This document shows positions 1-10,565 of a stretch of 64,000 bases of DNA, in pieces. Every line of letters begins with the position of its first letter. Position 1 is the first letter of the stretch. The position numbers and the translations under genes are program-made. Under the pieces are notes generated by a model, which saw only the letters and a list, made by a program, of their open reading frames with translations, had not been told where the DNA came from and did no database searches. This DNA comes from Candidatus Methylopumilus universalis (GTDB taxonomy: Bacteria; Pseudomonadota; Gammaproteobacteria; Burkholderiales; Methylophilaceae): contig CAMCXI010000001.1 of NCBI GenBank assembly GCA_945883335.1, positions 186,001 through 250,000 of the forward strand. The letters are read 5' to 3'.

Positions 1-1
1 C

Positions 2-700
2 ATATTAGAAGCATCGGCTTCGCTGGTGGATTTAATGAATAGTCTATCCCCTAAGGTAAGGGTCATTAAAGAAGGCGATCCATTTCCTCATTTTGATTTT
101 GTATGCCCTGTAATGAGCTTACCTTTTGCGCTCAAAACCGCATTAGATAGTATCCCAGCAAACATTCCCTATCTCAGTGTGAGTGAATTCAAAAAGGATT
201 TTTGGAAACATAAACTAGGCAATAAAACCAAACCCAGAATAGGTGTAGTTTGGTCGGGATCCATGACCAATAGAATCGATCATAATCCATTTGCTAGGCG
301 CAATATTCCTTTAGCGCAAATGACCCCCCTATTTGATTTGCCTTTTGAATTCCATGTATTGCAAAAAGAATTTAGGCCAGAAGATCAGTCAGTCTTAGCA
401 GGCTTGAACCATCTTCATTTACATCATGATGATTTGATTGATTTTTCTGATACAGCAGCCTTGATTGAGGAAATGGATTTGGTGATTTCGGTCTGCACCT
501 CGGTGGCACATTTGTCTGGCGCATTGGGGCACCCAACTTGGGTGTTGTTGCCTTATTCTGCCGATTACCGTTGGCTAGTCGATCGTAATGATAGTCCTTG
601 GTACCCAACAGTGTCGCTATTTAGGACTCAAAATGTTGGCGATTGGTCTAGTGTGATCTCCAATATCATCGCTCAATTGAAGGTTAAACTTGCGAATTAA
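2..700 (+). CDS. C-terminal part of TPR/glycosyltransferase-like protein (ADP-heptose/SPINDLY-type domain), 5' end truncated by window
   Basis: Frame open to window edge upstream of the GTG at 26; motifs PRIGVVWSGS..., DTAALIEEMDLVISVCTSVAHLSGALGHPTWVLLP typical of the C-terminal domain of TPR glycosyltransferase-like proteins. Confidence 0.7.
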   Translation: MLEASASLVDLMNSLSPKVRVIKEGDPFPHFDFVCPVMSLPFALKTALDSIPANIPYLSVSEFKKDFWKHKLGNKTKPRIGVVWSGSMTNRIDHNPFARRNIPLAQMTPLFDLPFEFHVLQKEFRPEDQSVLAGLNHLHLHHDDLIDFSDTAALIEEMDLVISVCTSVAHLSGALGHPTWVLLPYSADYRWLVDRNDSPWYPTVSLFRTQNVGDWSSVISNIIAQLKVKLAN

Positions 701-747
701 CATTCCAAAAAACATGTTTTTGCCAAACGAAGCCAAATTTATTTTTA

Positions 748-1611
748 ATGATTTTTTTCATGATGAATAATATTCATCATGTGCTTCATCAATCCAGTCA
801 GCAATTGGTTCATACGATCGGATTAGATCATGCTGAAGCGAATTTAGAGGCTAATTTACTCTTACAACATGTACTCCATGTAAATCGTGCCTGGGTGATC
901 ACCCATGACCGTGATGTGTTGAATGCTGATCAACAGGCGGAATTCCAACTACTTTTAAAGCGAAGGCTGGACGGAGAGCCGATTGCCTATATTGTTGGGT
1001 TTCGGGAGTTTTATGGATTGCAACTAAAAGTCAGTCCAGTTACCTTGATTCCAAGGCCTGATACTGAAACGCTTGTCGATGCAGCATTAGAAAAAGTCCC
1101 TTTGGATAAGGCCTGGCATATTTTAGATCTCGGCACGGGCACTGGTGCAGTTGCTTTAGCAATCGCTAAACATCGAAATAATTGCGAGGTAACTGCTGTT
1201 GATCAATCTAGCGATGCCTTGAGCGTGACTTTGGAAAACGCTCAATCCTTAAAATTAAATAACTTACGCTTGATTGAGAGCAATTGGTTTTCAGAACTTC
1301 AAGGTGAGGGATTTGATCTGATTGTGAGCAATCCACCTTACATCGCCCAAGATGACGAACATCTCAAACAAGGGGATTTACGCTTTGAACCAATCTCAGC
1401 ACTAGCGTCTGGCATGGATGGTTTAGATGATATCCGCAAGATTGTTCAAGATGCACCTGATTATCTAAAAACAAATGGCTGGTTAATGTTAGAGCACGGT
1501 TTTGATCAAGCAGAGTCGGTTGCGACTTTATTAAAAACACGTGGCTTTAACCAAATTGCCCATGCAAAAGACATCGCGGGCACGCTGCGCGTCACATTTG
1601 GCGCAATTTAA
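748..1611 (+). CDS. prmC: Peptide chain release factor N(5)-glutamine methyltransferase
   Basis: SAM motif DLGTGTGAVALAIA and NPPYI motif; HemK/PrmC-like N-terminus; true start may be slightly downstream. Confidence 0.93.
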   Translation: MIFFMMNNIHHVLHQSSQQLVHTIGLDHAEANLEANLLLQHVLHVNRAWVITHDRDVLNADQQAEFQLLLKRRLDGEPIAYIVGFREFYGLQLKVSPVTLIPRPDTETLVDAALEKVPLDKAWHILDLGTGTGAVALAIAKHRNNCEVTAVDQSSDALSVTLENAQSLKLNNLRLIESNWFSELQGEGFDLIVSNPPYIAQDDEHLKQGDLRFEPISALASGMDGLDDIRKIVQDAPDYLKTNGWLMLEHGFDQAESVATLLKTRGFNQIAHAKDIAGTLRVTFGAI

Positions 1612-1634
1612 CGCGGCCATAGTATAATCAGCGC

Positions 1635-2762
1635 ATGTCAGAAAATTCATCCGTCGGCATTGTTGCCCCACAAATCGCGCATTTCAATGAGCCTCTTACG
1701 CTAAAAAGCGGTCAAGTGTTGCCTCAGTTTAATCTCATGTATGAGACTTACGGCGAACTCAATGCCGACAAATCCAATGCGGTGCTCATTTGCCATGCGC
1801 TTTCTGGGCACCATCATGTGGCGGGCAAGCATCACGCAGATGACAAAAATCCTGGTTGGTGGGATAACCTGATTGGCCCTGGCAAACCCCTTGATACCAA
1901 TAAATTCTTTGTGATTGGCCTCAATAATCTTGGCGGCTGTCATGGCAGTAGTGGCCCGCTCAGTACAAATCCAGATACGGATAGACACTGGGGTGCAACT
2001 TTCCCGATTGTGACGGTTGAAGATTGGGTCAATTCGCAAGCCCGATTAGCAGACTTTCTAGGCATTAAACAACTCGCCGCAGTGCTAGGTGGTAGCTTGG
2101 GTGGTATGCAGGCTTTGCAATGGGCTATCGCTTACCCTGAGCGTATGCGCCATGCTTTGGTCATTGCTTCAGCGCCTAATTTAACCGCCCAAAATATTGC
2201 ATTTAATGAAGTGGCGCGCCAAGCGATTATTACCGACCCTGAGTTTTACGAGGGTGACTACTTCAACCATGGCGCATTGCCACGTCGTGGTTTACGTATT
2301 GCTCGTATGTTGGGTCACATTACTTATTTGAGTGATGATGCGATGGGGGCGAAATTCGGCCGAAAATTGCGTGATGGCAATATCAAATATGGCTTCGATG
2401 TTGAATTTGAAATGGAATCCTATTTGCGCTATCAAGGCGATAAATTTGCTGGCGAGTTTGATGCGAATACCTATTTGCGGATGACCCGTGCGTTGGATTA
2501 CTTTGATCCAGCGTTTGAGTACAACGGTGATTTATCTGCTGCTCTTGCGAAAGTCACCGCAGACTTTTTGGTGGTTTCATTCACCAGCGATTGGCGCTTT
2601 TCACCAGCGCGTTCACGCGAAATTGTCAAAGCTTTGCTGGATAACGAGTTGTCAGTGAGCTACGCAGAAGTCACGGCGGCACACGGTCATGATGCCTTCT
2701 TAATGCCAGATGCGCATTATCACCACATCATGCGTGCTTACTTTGCAAAGATCGAGGTGTGA
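1635..2762 (+). CDS. metX: Homoserine O-acetyl/succinyltransferase
   Basis: alpha/beta hydrolase with [13 protein letters not shown]; followed by metW. Confidence 0.95.
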   Translation: MSENSSVGIVAPQIAHFNEPLTLKSGQVLPQFNLMYETYGELNADKSNAVLICHALSGHHHVAGKHHADDKNPGWWDNLIGPGKPLDTNKFFVIGLNNLGGCHGSSGPLSTNPDTDRHWGATFPIVTVEDWVNSQARLADFLGIKQLAAVLGGSLGGMQALQWAIAYPERMRHALVIASAPNLTAQNIAFNEVARQAIITDPEFYEGDYFNHGALPRRGLRIARMLGHITYLSDDAMGAKFGRKLRDGNIKYGFDVEFEMESYLRYQGDKFAGEFDANTYLRMTRALDYFDPAFEYNGDLSAALAKVTADFLVVSFTSDWRFSPARSREIVKALLDNELSVSYAEVTAAHGHDAFLMPDAHYHHIMRAYFAKIEV

Positions 2763-2763
2763 T

Positions 2764-3384
2764 ATGGGAAATCTAGAAAAAAATATCGCGCTTAATGCTG
2801 AAAACCGTGCGGATTTTGCGCTCATTGCAAAATGGATTGCCCCAAATGCCAAGGTGCTGGATTTGGGCTGTGGTGATGGCGCTTTGCTAACAAACCTTCG
2901 CAAAACTCACAATGTTCGCGCTTATGGCGTTGAAAAAGATGACGCGAATTGGCTAAAAGCCATGAATAACGGCATTGATGTCATTCAGATGGACTTAGAA
3001 TCAGGCTTGTCTGGCTTTGAGGCCCAATCTTTTGATGTGGTCATTTTGTCGCAAACCTTGCAAGCAGTGCTCAATACAGAAGCGATTGTCAAAGAGATGC
3101 TACGCGTGGGTCGCGAAGTGATTGTGACTTTCCCTAACTTTGGCTATTGGCGCTATCGATTTCAATTAGCGGTAGGGGGTCATATGCCTGTTTCTGACAA
3201 CTTGCCTTACCAATGGTACGACACCCCAAACGTCCATTTGTGCACAATTCACGACTTTGATGAGTTTTGCCGCAAGAGCGATATTGTGATTCAAGAGCGC
3301 TTGGTGCTTAACGATAAAGAAGCTGTGCACTTTATGCCTAATATGATGGGCGCATTGGCGATGTATCGCCTGCGCTCTAAATAA
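2764..3384 (+). CDS. metW: Methionine biosynthesis protein MetW
   Basis: ATG at 2764 just after metX stop; VLDLGCGDGALL and FPNFGYWRYR motifs; metXW order. Confidence 0.93.
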   Translation: MGNLEKNIALNAENRADFALIAKWIAPNAKVLDLGCGDGALLTNLRKTHNVRAYGVEKDDANWLKAMNNGIDVIQMDLESGLSGFEAQSFDVVILSQTLQAVLNTEAIVKEMLRVGREVIVTFPNFGYWRYRFQLAVGGHMPVSDNLPYQWYDTPNVHLCTIHDFDEFCRKSDIVIQERLVLNDKEAVHFMPNMMGALAMYRLRSK

Positions 3385-4039
3385 GTCTTAGCAACCCCAG
3401 TAGACCAAACCCTAATACCAGCAATCCGCTTGCTCGTCTCACCCAAATGTTTTGTAACACGGTTTTGAGCCTAACAGCAGCCATGCCCATCGTAAGCAGT
3501 GTTGGTAAAGTGCCAAGCCCAAAAGCCAACATTAGTAAGCCGCCATTGATAGCACTCCCTGTCGCAATCGCTGCAATCAGCACGCTATAAACTAAGCCGC
3601 ATGGTAACCATCCCCACAAGCTCCCCAAGAAAAAAGCCTGTTTAATATTTTGTGCGGGAATGTAGCGTTTTGAATAAGGCTGCAGGGTTTTCCAGATGCC
3701 TTTCCCAGCCCCTTCTAAGTAGGTTACCCCATGCCAAATGCCGGCTAAATAAAGGCCAAGTGCAATCAGCATTAAGCTACTGATGCCGTACAACACATGT
3801 TGAATTGGTAGGACGTGTTCAAGAAAAAAACTAGAAGCGCCGACTAAGCCAGCAATCGCACCAGCAAAGGTATAACTTAAAATTCGCCCAGCGTTATAGG
3901 ATAATAAAAAAGGCGCTTTGGATTTGCTCTGAGGTAAGTGCATGCTTACAGCGCCGACAATGCCCCCGCACATGCCAACACAATGCCCACTACCAAGCAG
4001 ACCCACTAAAAATGCACTCATTAAACTTAATTCAATCAT
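3377..4039 (-). CDS. Sulfite exporter TauE/SafE-like (UreH_2-type) membrane protein
   Basis: MSAFLVGLLGSGHCVGMCGGIVGA and LPCGLVYSVL motifs; multiple TM segments. Confidence 0.8.
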   Translation of the reverse strand: MIELSLMSAFLVGLLGSGHCVGMCGGIVGAVSMHLPQSKSKAPFLLSYNAGRILSYTFAGAIAGLVGASSFFLEHVLPIQHVLYGISSLMLIALGLYLAGIWHGVTYLEGAGKGIWKTLQPYSKRYIPAQNIKQAFFLGSLWGWLPCGLVYSVLIAAIATGSAINGGLLMLAFGLGTLPTLLTMGMAAVRLKTVLQNIWVRRASGLLVLGFGLLGLLRLI

Positions 4040-4086
4040 ACTGATATTGTGGCATGAGAAGGTGCTTTTCGGGTAATGTTGAGCCT

Positions 4087-5346
4087 ATGAAAAATAATCT
4101 TCATTTTTTACACGCCCTCCTTAATAAGCGCATGTTGATTTGTATTTTCACCGGGTTTAGTTCGGGGTTGCCCCTTTATATTTTGGTGAGTTTGCTGCCC
4201 GCTTGGCTCAAAACCGAGGGCGTTTCGCTCAAAGAGATCGGCTTGTTTGCGCTCATTGGCCTGCCATTTACTTGGAAGTTTCTTTGGGCACCTTTGTTTG
4301 ATCGCTTTACTCTGCCGCTAGGTCGCCGCCGGGGATGGCTATTGCTCACCCAAATTGGTTTGCTTCTTACGTTGCCAGTGTTTGGATTTTTCCATCCACA
4401 ATTGGATATCAGTACCATCGCATTTTTCTGTGTGTTGGTCGCATTTTTAAGCGCTAGCCAAGATGTGGTACTCGATGCTTATAGACGTGAGTTGCTTCCA
4501 GATGTTGAGCTAGGTCTTGGCAACGCGGTGCACGTGAATGCTTACAAAATAGCGAGTTTGGTGCCAGGCTCTTTATCGTTAATATTGGCTGACCATATGG
4601 AATGGTCCAGCGTATTTATGATTACTGCTTTATTTATGTTGCCGGGCTTGGTGATGACTTTGTTAATCACTGAACCCTCACTTAAAAATGTTGCGCCAAA
4701 AACCTTACGAGCTGCTGTGCTTGAGCCTTTTCAGGAATTTATTACCCGTAATGGTTTGAACAGCGCTTTAACTGTTTTGCTGTTTATCTTTTTTTATAAA
4801 TTGGGCGATAGCATGGCGACTGCTTTAGCCACCCCCTTTTATCTGGAGATGGGTTTTAGTAAAACCGAAATTGGCTTGGTCGCCAAAAATGCAGGCCTGT
4901 GGCCTAGCGTGATTGGCGGCATGTTAGGCGGAATTTGGATGTTGCGCCTTGGCATTAACCGTGCCTTGTGGATTTTTGGTGCAGTTCAAATGATCGCTAT
5001 TTTGGGCTTTGCTTGGCTCGCAATGGTCGGCCATAGTTTGCCTTGGTTAGCATTGGTGATAGGGCTGGAAGCTTTAGGTGTGGGGCTTGGCACGGCCGCT
5101 TTTGTGGCCTATATCGCACACACCACCAATCCACTTTATACCGCGACCCAATTTGCTTTGTTCACAAGCCTCGCGGCAGTGCCACGAACCTTCGCCAATG
5201 CTGCAACTGGCTATTTGGTGGAGTATTTTGGATGGGTCAACTTTTTTGTATTGTGTTTTGTTTTAGCGATTCCTGGCATGTTGTTGTTAATAAAAGTCGC
5301 CCCTTGGAAAGCTAGGTTTGGCAGTCAAATGAATGGACATGTGTAA
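4087..5346 (+). CDS. AmpG-like MFS transporter (muropeptide permease family)
   Basis: GFSSGLPLYILVSLLPAWLKTEGVSLKEIGLFALIGLPFTWKFLWAPLFDR signature; ORF track opens at 4054. Confidence 0.85.
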   Translation: MKNNLHFLHALLNKRMLICIFTGFSSGLPLYILVSLLPAWLKTEGVSLKEIGLFALIGLPFTWKFLWAPLFDRFTLPLGRRRGWLLLTQIGLLLTLPVFGFFHPQLDISTIAFFCVLVAFLSASQDVVLDAYRRELLPDVELGLGNAVHVNAYKIASLVPGSLSLILADHMEWSSVFMITALFMLPGLVMTLLITEPSLKNVAPKTLRAAVLEPFQEFITRNGLNSALTVLLFIFFYKLGDSMATALATPFYLEMGFSKTEIGLVAKNAGLWPSVIGGMLGGIWMLRLGINRALWIFGAVQMIAILGFAWLAMVGHSLPWLALVIGLEALGVGLGTAAFVAYIAHTTNPLYTATQFALFTSLAAVPRTFANAATGYLVEYFGWVNFFVLCFVLAIPGMLLLIKVAPWKARFGSQMNGHV

Positions 5347-5393
5347 GCCCGCCTGTTCGGGTATAATTCTGTTTTTTCAAGTAGGAGCGTCAT

Positions 5394-5663
5394 ATGCCTA
5401 TTTATGATTACCAATGCACGAGTTGCGGCTTTAAAAAAGAAGTGATGCGTAAGGCTAGTGAGCCTAGCGTGACGGCGTGCCCAGAATGCAGTAAAGACAC
5501 CTTCGCGAAACAAGTTTCTGCGCCGGCCTTTCAATTGAATGGTACAGGTTGGTACGCGACAGATTTTAAAGGTGGCTCAGCTAAGCCTGAAGCAAAGTTA
5601 GAAACAAAACCTGAAACAAAAAATGAAGCAGCGCCTGCCGCTTGTAACACTGGCAACGCTTGA
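5394..5663 (+). CDS. FmdB-family zinc ribbon protein
   Basis: MPIYDYQCTSCGFKKEVMRK...CPEC zinc ribbon. Confidence 0.9.
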   Translation: MPIYDYQCTSCGFKKEVMRKASEPSVTACPECSKDTFAKQVSAPAFQLNGTGWYATDFKGGSAKPEAKLETKPETKNEAAPAACNTGNA

Positions 5664-5695
5664 GAATAAATTACTAGTCACTCAATTAAGAACAT

Positions 5696-6334
5696 ATGAA
5701 AAAAAACTTTATTACTGGCTTGTTGGTACTCGTGCCATTGTTCATTACGGTCTGGGTCCTCAGCACCTTGATTGGTGTCATGGATCAAAGCTTATTGCTC
5801 CTGCCTGTTGAATGGCGTCCTGAAGCACAGCTTGGCCGCACTGTTCCTGGTATTGGCGCCATTCTGACCTTGCTGATTATCTTGTTCACTGGCGTGATTG
5901 CCACCAACTTCTTTGGTAAGCGCTTAGTGTCATTCTGGGAAGCGATGCTTGCCCGTGTGCCAGTGGTTAAATCTATTTATTCAAGCGTCAAGCAAGTGTC
6001 GGATACTTTATTTTCTGACTCTGGTAATGCTTTCCGCAAGGCTTTGTTGGTGCAATATCCACGTCAAGGTTCTTGGACGATTGCGTTTTTAACTGGCCGT
6101 CCGGGTGGCGATGTGGCGAACCATCTTAAAGGTGATTATGTCAGTGTTTATGTTCCGACCACACCTAACCCAACATCCGGTTTTTTCTTGATGATGCATC
6201 AAAGTGATGTGATTGAATTGCACATGAGTGTGGATGAGGCCCTGAAATACATTATCTCGATGGGTGTCGTAGCGCCGGCGGTGCCTCACACCTTTGAACA
6301 TGACCCGGGTGTTGATGAAACATCAGATGCTTAA
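5696..6334 (+). CDS. DUF502 family membrane protein
   Basis: KNFITGLLVLVPLFITVWVL N-terminus and PNPTSGFF motif; located before aspS. Confidence 0.85.
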   Translation: MKKNFITGLLVLVPLFITVWVLSTLIGVMDQSLLLLPVEWRPEAQLGRTVPGIGAILTLLIILFTGVIATNFFGKRLVSFWEAMLARVPVVKSIYSSVKQVSDTLFSDSGNAFRKALLVQYPRQGSWTIAFLTGRPGGDVANHLKGDYVSVYVPTTPNPTSGFFLMMHQSDVIELHMSVDEALKYIISMGVVAPAVPHTFEHDPGVDETSDA

Positions 6335-6376
6335 TTAACTCTTAACTTTAATTTTTCTAATAAGAACTTTATCAAT

Positions 6377-8164
6377 ATGCGTACTCATTATTGCGGACAT
6401 GTAAACCGCGACCTCATTGGCCAAACAGTAACTTTATGTGGTTGGGCGCATCGTCGCCGCGACCATGGGGGCGTTATTTTTATCGACTTGCGTGACCGTG
6501 AAGGCATGGCACAAATTGTGATTGATCCAGATACCCCTGCAGCATTTGTAATCGCTGAATCAGTGCGTAGCGAGTATGTATTGAAAGTGACCTGTAAAGT
6601 TCGCCCTCGCCCAGAAGGCACTGTGAACAAAAACATCCCAACCGGTGAAGTGGAAATGTTGGCAAGTGAGATTGAGATTCTCAATGCATCGCTTACCCCG
6701 CCATTTATGTTGGATGATGAAAACTTAACTGAAACCGTGCGTCTTGAGCATCGTTATATCGACCTTCGTCGCCCAGCGATGCAAAAAAATATGATGTTGC
6801 GTTACCGCGTGGCAAAGACCTTGCGTGATCATTTAGATAGCAATGGCTTTATTGAAGTTGAAACGCCAATGTTGACCCGCAGCACCCCAGAAGGTGCGCG
6901 AGATTACTTAGTGCCAAGCCGTGTGCATCATGGCATGTTCTTCGCCCTGCCACAGTCACCACAGCTATTCAAACAGTTATTGATGGTGTCAGGTTTTGAT
7001 CGTTATTTCCAAATCACGAAATGTTTCCGTGACGAAGATTTGCGCGCTGATCGTCAGCCAGAATTTACCCAAGTGGATATCGAAACTTCATTCTTGGGCG
7101 AAGAAGAGATTATGAACATTGTCGAAGACATGATTCGTAAGATGTTCAAGGGTGTGCAAGATATCGACTTGCCAGCACGATTCCCACGTATGCCATTCTC
7201 TGAAGCCATGACCCGTTATGGTTCAGACAAGCCTGACATGCGCGTCACGCTTGAAATCACTGAGCTTTCAGATGTGATGAAAGATGTGGATTTCAAAGTA
7301 TTCGCAGGCGCTGCCAATATGGAAAATGGCCGTGTTGCGGCTTTGCGTGTGCCTAACGGCGCGGCAATCACTCGTTCTGGCATTGACGCGTACACTGAAT
7401 TTGTGAAGATTTATGGCGCTAAAGGTTTGGCGTACATTAGGATTAACGACATTACCCAATTAAACGAAGAAGGTCTGCAAAGCCCGATTGTAAAGAACAT
7501 TCACCAAACAGCTTTGAAGGCGATTATTGAACGCACAGGCGCACAAAATGGCGATATCATTTTCTTTGGCGCGGATAAAACTAAGATCGTGAACGAGGCC
7601 TTAGGTGCTCTCCGTCTTAAAGTGGGGCACGAACATGGCCACGTGGATGGCCGTGCTTGGGCACCGCTGTGGGTGGTGGACTTCCCAATGTTTGAGCATG
7701 ATGAAGAAGCAGATCGTTGGGTTGCCCTTCACCATCCATTCACGGCACCAAAAGATGGTCACGAAGACTTACTCGCGACTAACCCTGGCGCTTGCTTATC
7801 TAAAGCTTACGACATGGTGCTTAATGGCTGGGAAGTGGGCGGCGGTTCAGTGCGTATCCACAAACAAGAAGTGCAATCAAAAGTATTTGATGCCTTGAAG
7901 ATTAGCAAAGAAGAAGCCCAAGAAAAATTCGGCTTCTTGCTCGATGCACTCCAATACGGCGCGCCACCACACGGCGGTTTGGCTTTCGGTCTAGATCGCT
8001 TAGTCACCTTGATGGCGGGTGCTGAGTCTATTCGTGATGTGATTGCGTTCCCGAAAACACAACGTGCACAATGTTTGATGACCAACGCACCAAACGAAGT
8101 AGATGAAAAACAACTACGTGAGTTGCATATTCGAGTGCGTACGCCAAATGTGGCAGGCGCTTAA
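6377..8164 (+). CDS. aspS: Aspartyl-tRNA synthetase
   Basis: Full-length class II Asp[18 protein letters not shown] and [10 protein letters not shown] motifs. Confidence 0.98.
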   Translation: MRTHYCGHVNRDLIGQTVTLCGWAHRRRDHGGVIFIDLRDREGMAQIVIDPDTPAAFVIAESVRSEYVLKVTCKVRPRPEGTVNKNIPTGEVEMLASEIEILNASLTPPFMLDDENLTETVRLEHRYIDLRRPAMQKNMMLRYRVAKTLRDHLDSNGFIEVETPMLTRSTPEGARDYLVPSRVHHGMFFALPQSPQLFKQLLMVSGFDRYFQITKCFRDEDLRADRQPEFTQVDIETSFLGEEEIMNIVEDMIRKMFKGVQDIDLPARFPRMPFSEAMTRYGSDKPDMRVTLEITELSDVMKDVDFKVFAGAANMENGRVAALRVPNGAAITRSGIDAYTEFVKIYGAKGLAYIRINDITQLNEEGLQSPIVKNIHQTALKAIIERTGAQNGDIIFFGADKTKIVNEALGALRLKVGHEHGHVDGRAWAPLWVVDFPMFEHDEEADRWVALHHPFTAPKDGHEDLLATNPGACLSKAYDMVLNGWEVGGGSVRIHKQEVQSKVFDALKISKEEAQEKFGFLLDALQYGAPPHGGLAFGLDRLVTLMAGAESIRDVIAFPKTQRAQCLMTNAPNEVDEKQLRELHIRVRTPNVAGA

Positions 8165-8172
8165 GTAGAAAG

Positions 8173-8200
8173 AAAAAGGCGCTTTCAAAGCGCCTTTTTT
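8173..8200 (+). terminator. Rho-independent terminator after aspS
   Basis: aaaaaggcgctttcaaagcgcctttttt hairpin with T tract. Confidence 0.85.
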
Positions 8201-8220
8201 AATTTTAAGTTGAGGCATCT

Positions 8221-8673
8221 GTGGATTTCAAAACCCCAATTTCTGTTTTAGTGCTGATTCACACGGCTGATTTAGAAGTCTTGTTAATCGAGCGTGCGGA
8301 TAAAGCAGGGTTTTGGCAATCAGTGACAGGAAGCCTTGAAAATGAAGATGCTACATTGCGCGATACAGCTGTTCGCGAAGTGATGGAAGAAACGGGTTTG
8401 GATGCGACGCAGTTTGATTTATCAGATTGGCATTTCTCTCAAACCTACGAGATTTACGAACATTGGCGTTACCGATATGCGCCGGGGGTCACATATAATA
8501 CTGAGCATATCTTTGGTTTAGAATTGCCAAACATTGTAGATGTAAAATTAGCGCCTAATGAGCATGTGGCTTATGAATGGGTGGACTGGCGCGAGGCAGC
8601 CAAGCGCGTATTTTCTTGGACGAATGTGGAGGCGCTTCGGTTACTCGGTGAGCGCCACCAATTAATACTTTAA
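8221..8673 (+). CDS. nudB: Dihydroneopterin triphosphate diphosphatase (Nudix)
   Basis: Nudix box GSLENEDATLRDTAVREVMEETG; position next to aspS; GTG start. Confidence 0.88.
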   Translation: MDFKTPISVLVLIHTADLEVLLIERADKAGFWQSVTGSLENEDATLRDTAVREVMEETGLDATQFDLSDWHFSQTYEIYEHWRYRYAPGVTYNTEHIFGLELPNIVDVKLAPNEHVAYEWVDWREAAKRVFSWTNVEALRLLGERHQLIL

Positions 8674-8683
8674 CGGAATGACT

Positions 8684-9781
8684 ATGCAAGTTTCTCAAAT
8701 CAAATTTGAACCCTATCAAGCCCGCAATGAAGAAGATTTGCAGGCGCGTATTGTCGCGGCCAAACAAAAGCTCGGAAAAAAATTAGTGATTCTTGGGCAC
8801 CATTATCAGCAAGAAGGCGTTTATCGCCATGCGGATTACACAGGCGACTCACTTAAACTTTCTCGTTTTGCTGGTGAAACGGATGCTGAATATATCGTAT
8901 TTTTAGGTGTGCATTTTATGGCTGAAGTGGCGGATATTCTGTCACGCCCTGAGCAAATTTCTATCTTGCCAGACCTTTCAGCAGGTTGCTCTATGGCGGA
9001 CATGGCCAACTTAGCTAAAGTGGAACGCTCACGCCGGGAGCTATCTAAAGTGCTGGATTTTGATGAAAAAATTACGCCAGTCACTTACATTAACTCCGCC
9101 GCTGATTTAAAAGCGTTTTGTGGTGAGCATGGCGGTATTGTGTGTACCTCAACTAATGCACCTAAGATTTTAGAATGGGCGTTTCAGCAAAAAGAAAAAG
9201 TGTTGTTCTTCCCTGACCAAAACCTCGGTCGCTGGAGTGGCTATAAAATGGGCATCCCGCTTGAGCAAATGCCAGTGTGGGATCCTGACCAACCAATGGG
9301 CGGCCTGACTGAAGAGCAAATTAAAAACGCGAAAATTCTGCTTTGGAAAGGCCACTGCGCGGTACATCAAATGTTCCGCGAGCAAAACATTACGAAATTC
9401 CGAGCTGAGCATCCTGAAGGTTTGGTGATTTCGCACCCTGAGTCGCCTTTCGAAGTGTGTTTGAACTCAGACTATGTGGGCTCAACAGAATACATCTTAA
9501 AGACGGTTGCTGATGCGCCTGAGGGCACCCATTGGTTAGTGGGCACCGAGCTTAACTTGGTCAATCGTTTAGCGGAGCAAATGAAGCCGCAAGGCAAAAC
9601 CGTGCAATTTATGTCGCACGTGGTGTGTGAATGTTCAACCATGGCGCGTATTGATCCACAGCATTTGGCTTGGACGTTAGAAAACTTGGTTGAGGGTAAT
9701 GTGGTGAATCAAATTAAAGTGCCAGCCAAAGAAGCTTCGCTTGCCAAACTCACCTTGGACCGTATGTTGGCGGTTTCATAA
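8684..9781 (+). CDS. nadA: Quinolinate synthase A
   Basis: GHHYQ, CSMADMA, HPESPFEVC and CECSTMARI motifs. Confidence 0.95.
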   Translation: MQVSQIKFEPYQARNEEDLQARIVAAKQKLGKKLVILGHHYQQEGVYRHADYTGDSLKLSRFAGETDAEYIVFLGVHFMAEVADILSRPEQISILPDLSAGCSMADMANLAKVERSRRELSKVLDFDEKITPVTYINSAADLKAFCGEHGGIVCTSTNAPKILEWAFQQKEKVLFFPDQNLGRWSGYKMGIPLEQMPVWDPDQPMGGLTEEQIKNAKILLWKGHCAVHQMFREQNITKFRAEHPEGLVISHPESPFEVCLNSDYVGSTEYILKTVADAPEGTHWLVGTELNLVNRLAEQMKPQGKTVQFMSHVVCECSTMARIDPQHLAWTLENLVEGNVVNQIKVPAKEASLAKLTLDRMLAVS

Positions 9782-9799
9782 AGTCACTTAGGCGACTGA

Positions 9800-10561
9800 A
9801 TGCATAACACGCTACACATCGCCACTTTTAATATCCACAAGGGCTTAACGCACTTTAACGCGCGTTTTGCTTTGCATGAGCAGCGTGAATTATTACGCAC
9901 TTTGCAGCCCGATATTGTATTTTTGCAAGAAGTGCGCGATGAGCATGCGCCGCATAGTAAGCGGTTTAGCAATTGGCCGGAAGCTGGCCAAGCTTCATTT
10001 TTAGCAGGTGCGATTTGGCCACATTTTTCTTACGGTAAAAATTCAGTTTATCCCGCCGGGCATCACGGCAACGCCATCCTTTCCAAGTTTCCCATTTCTG
10101 CCGAAAATAATGCAGACATTTCAGCACACAGCACCGAAGAACGTGGCATGTTGCATTGCACGATTCAAATTCCAAAATGGGAAAAACCTTTGCATGCTAT
10201 TTGTGTGCATCTTGGTTTGTTTGCACGCTGGCGCCACGCACAGTTACAAATGGTGGCTGACTATATCGATGCCCATGTGCCAGCCGATGAGCCCTTAATG
10301 ATTGCTGGCGATTTTAACGATTGGACAACAAGAGCCGGAAGCGTGTTTGCCGGCAAGCTAGGCTTACACGAAGTGTTTGAACAACACACAGGCCGCCATG
10401 CCAGAAGCTTTCCGTCTATTTTGCCACTGTTGAGCCTAGATCGCGTTTATACCCGCGGCTTTCATATCCAACATGCCGAAGTGTATTCGGGTGCGCGCTT
10501 TATTAAAATGTCAGACCATGCAGTGTTAAGCGCACGCCTAACTAGACAACACGTTGATTAA
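9800..10561 (+). CDS. Endonuclease/exonuclease/phosphatase family protein
   Basis: TFNIHKGL, QEVRDEH, GDFNDW and SDHAVLSARL motifs; upstream of clsB. Confidence 0.88.
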   Translation: MHNTLHIATFNIHKGLTHFNARFALHEQRELLRTLQPDIVFLQEVRDEHAPHSKRFSNWPEAGQASFLAGAIWPHFSYGKNSVYPAGHHGNAILSKFPISAENNADISAHSTEERGMLHCTIQIPKWEKPLHAICVHLGLFARWRHAQLQMVADYIDAHVPADEPLMIAGDFNDWTTRAGSVFAGKLGLHEVFEQHTGRHARSFPSILPLLSLDRVYTRGFHIQHAEVYSGARFIKMSDHAVLSARLTRQHVD

Positions 10562-10565
10562 AAAA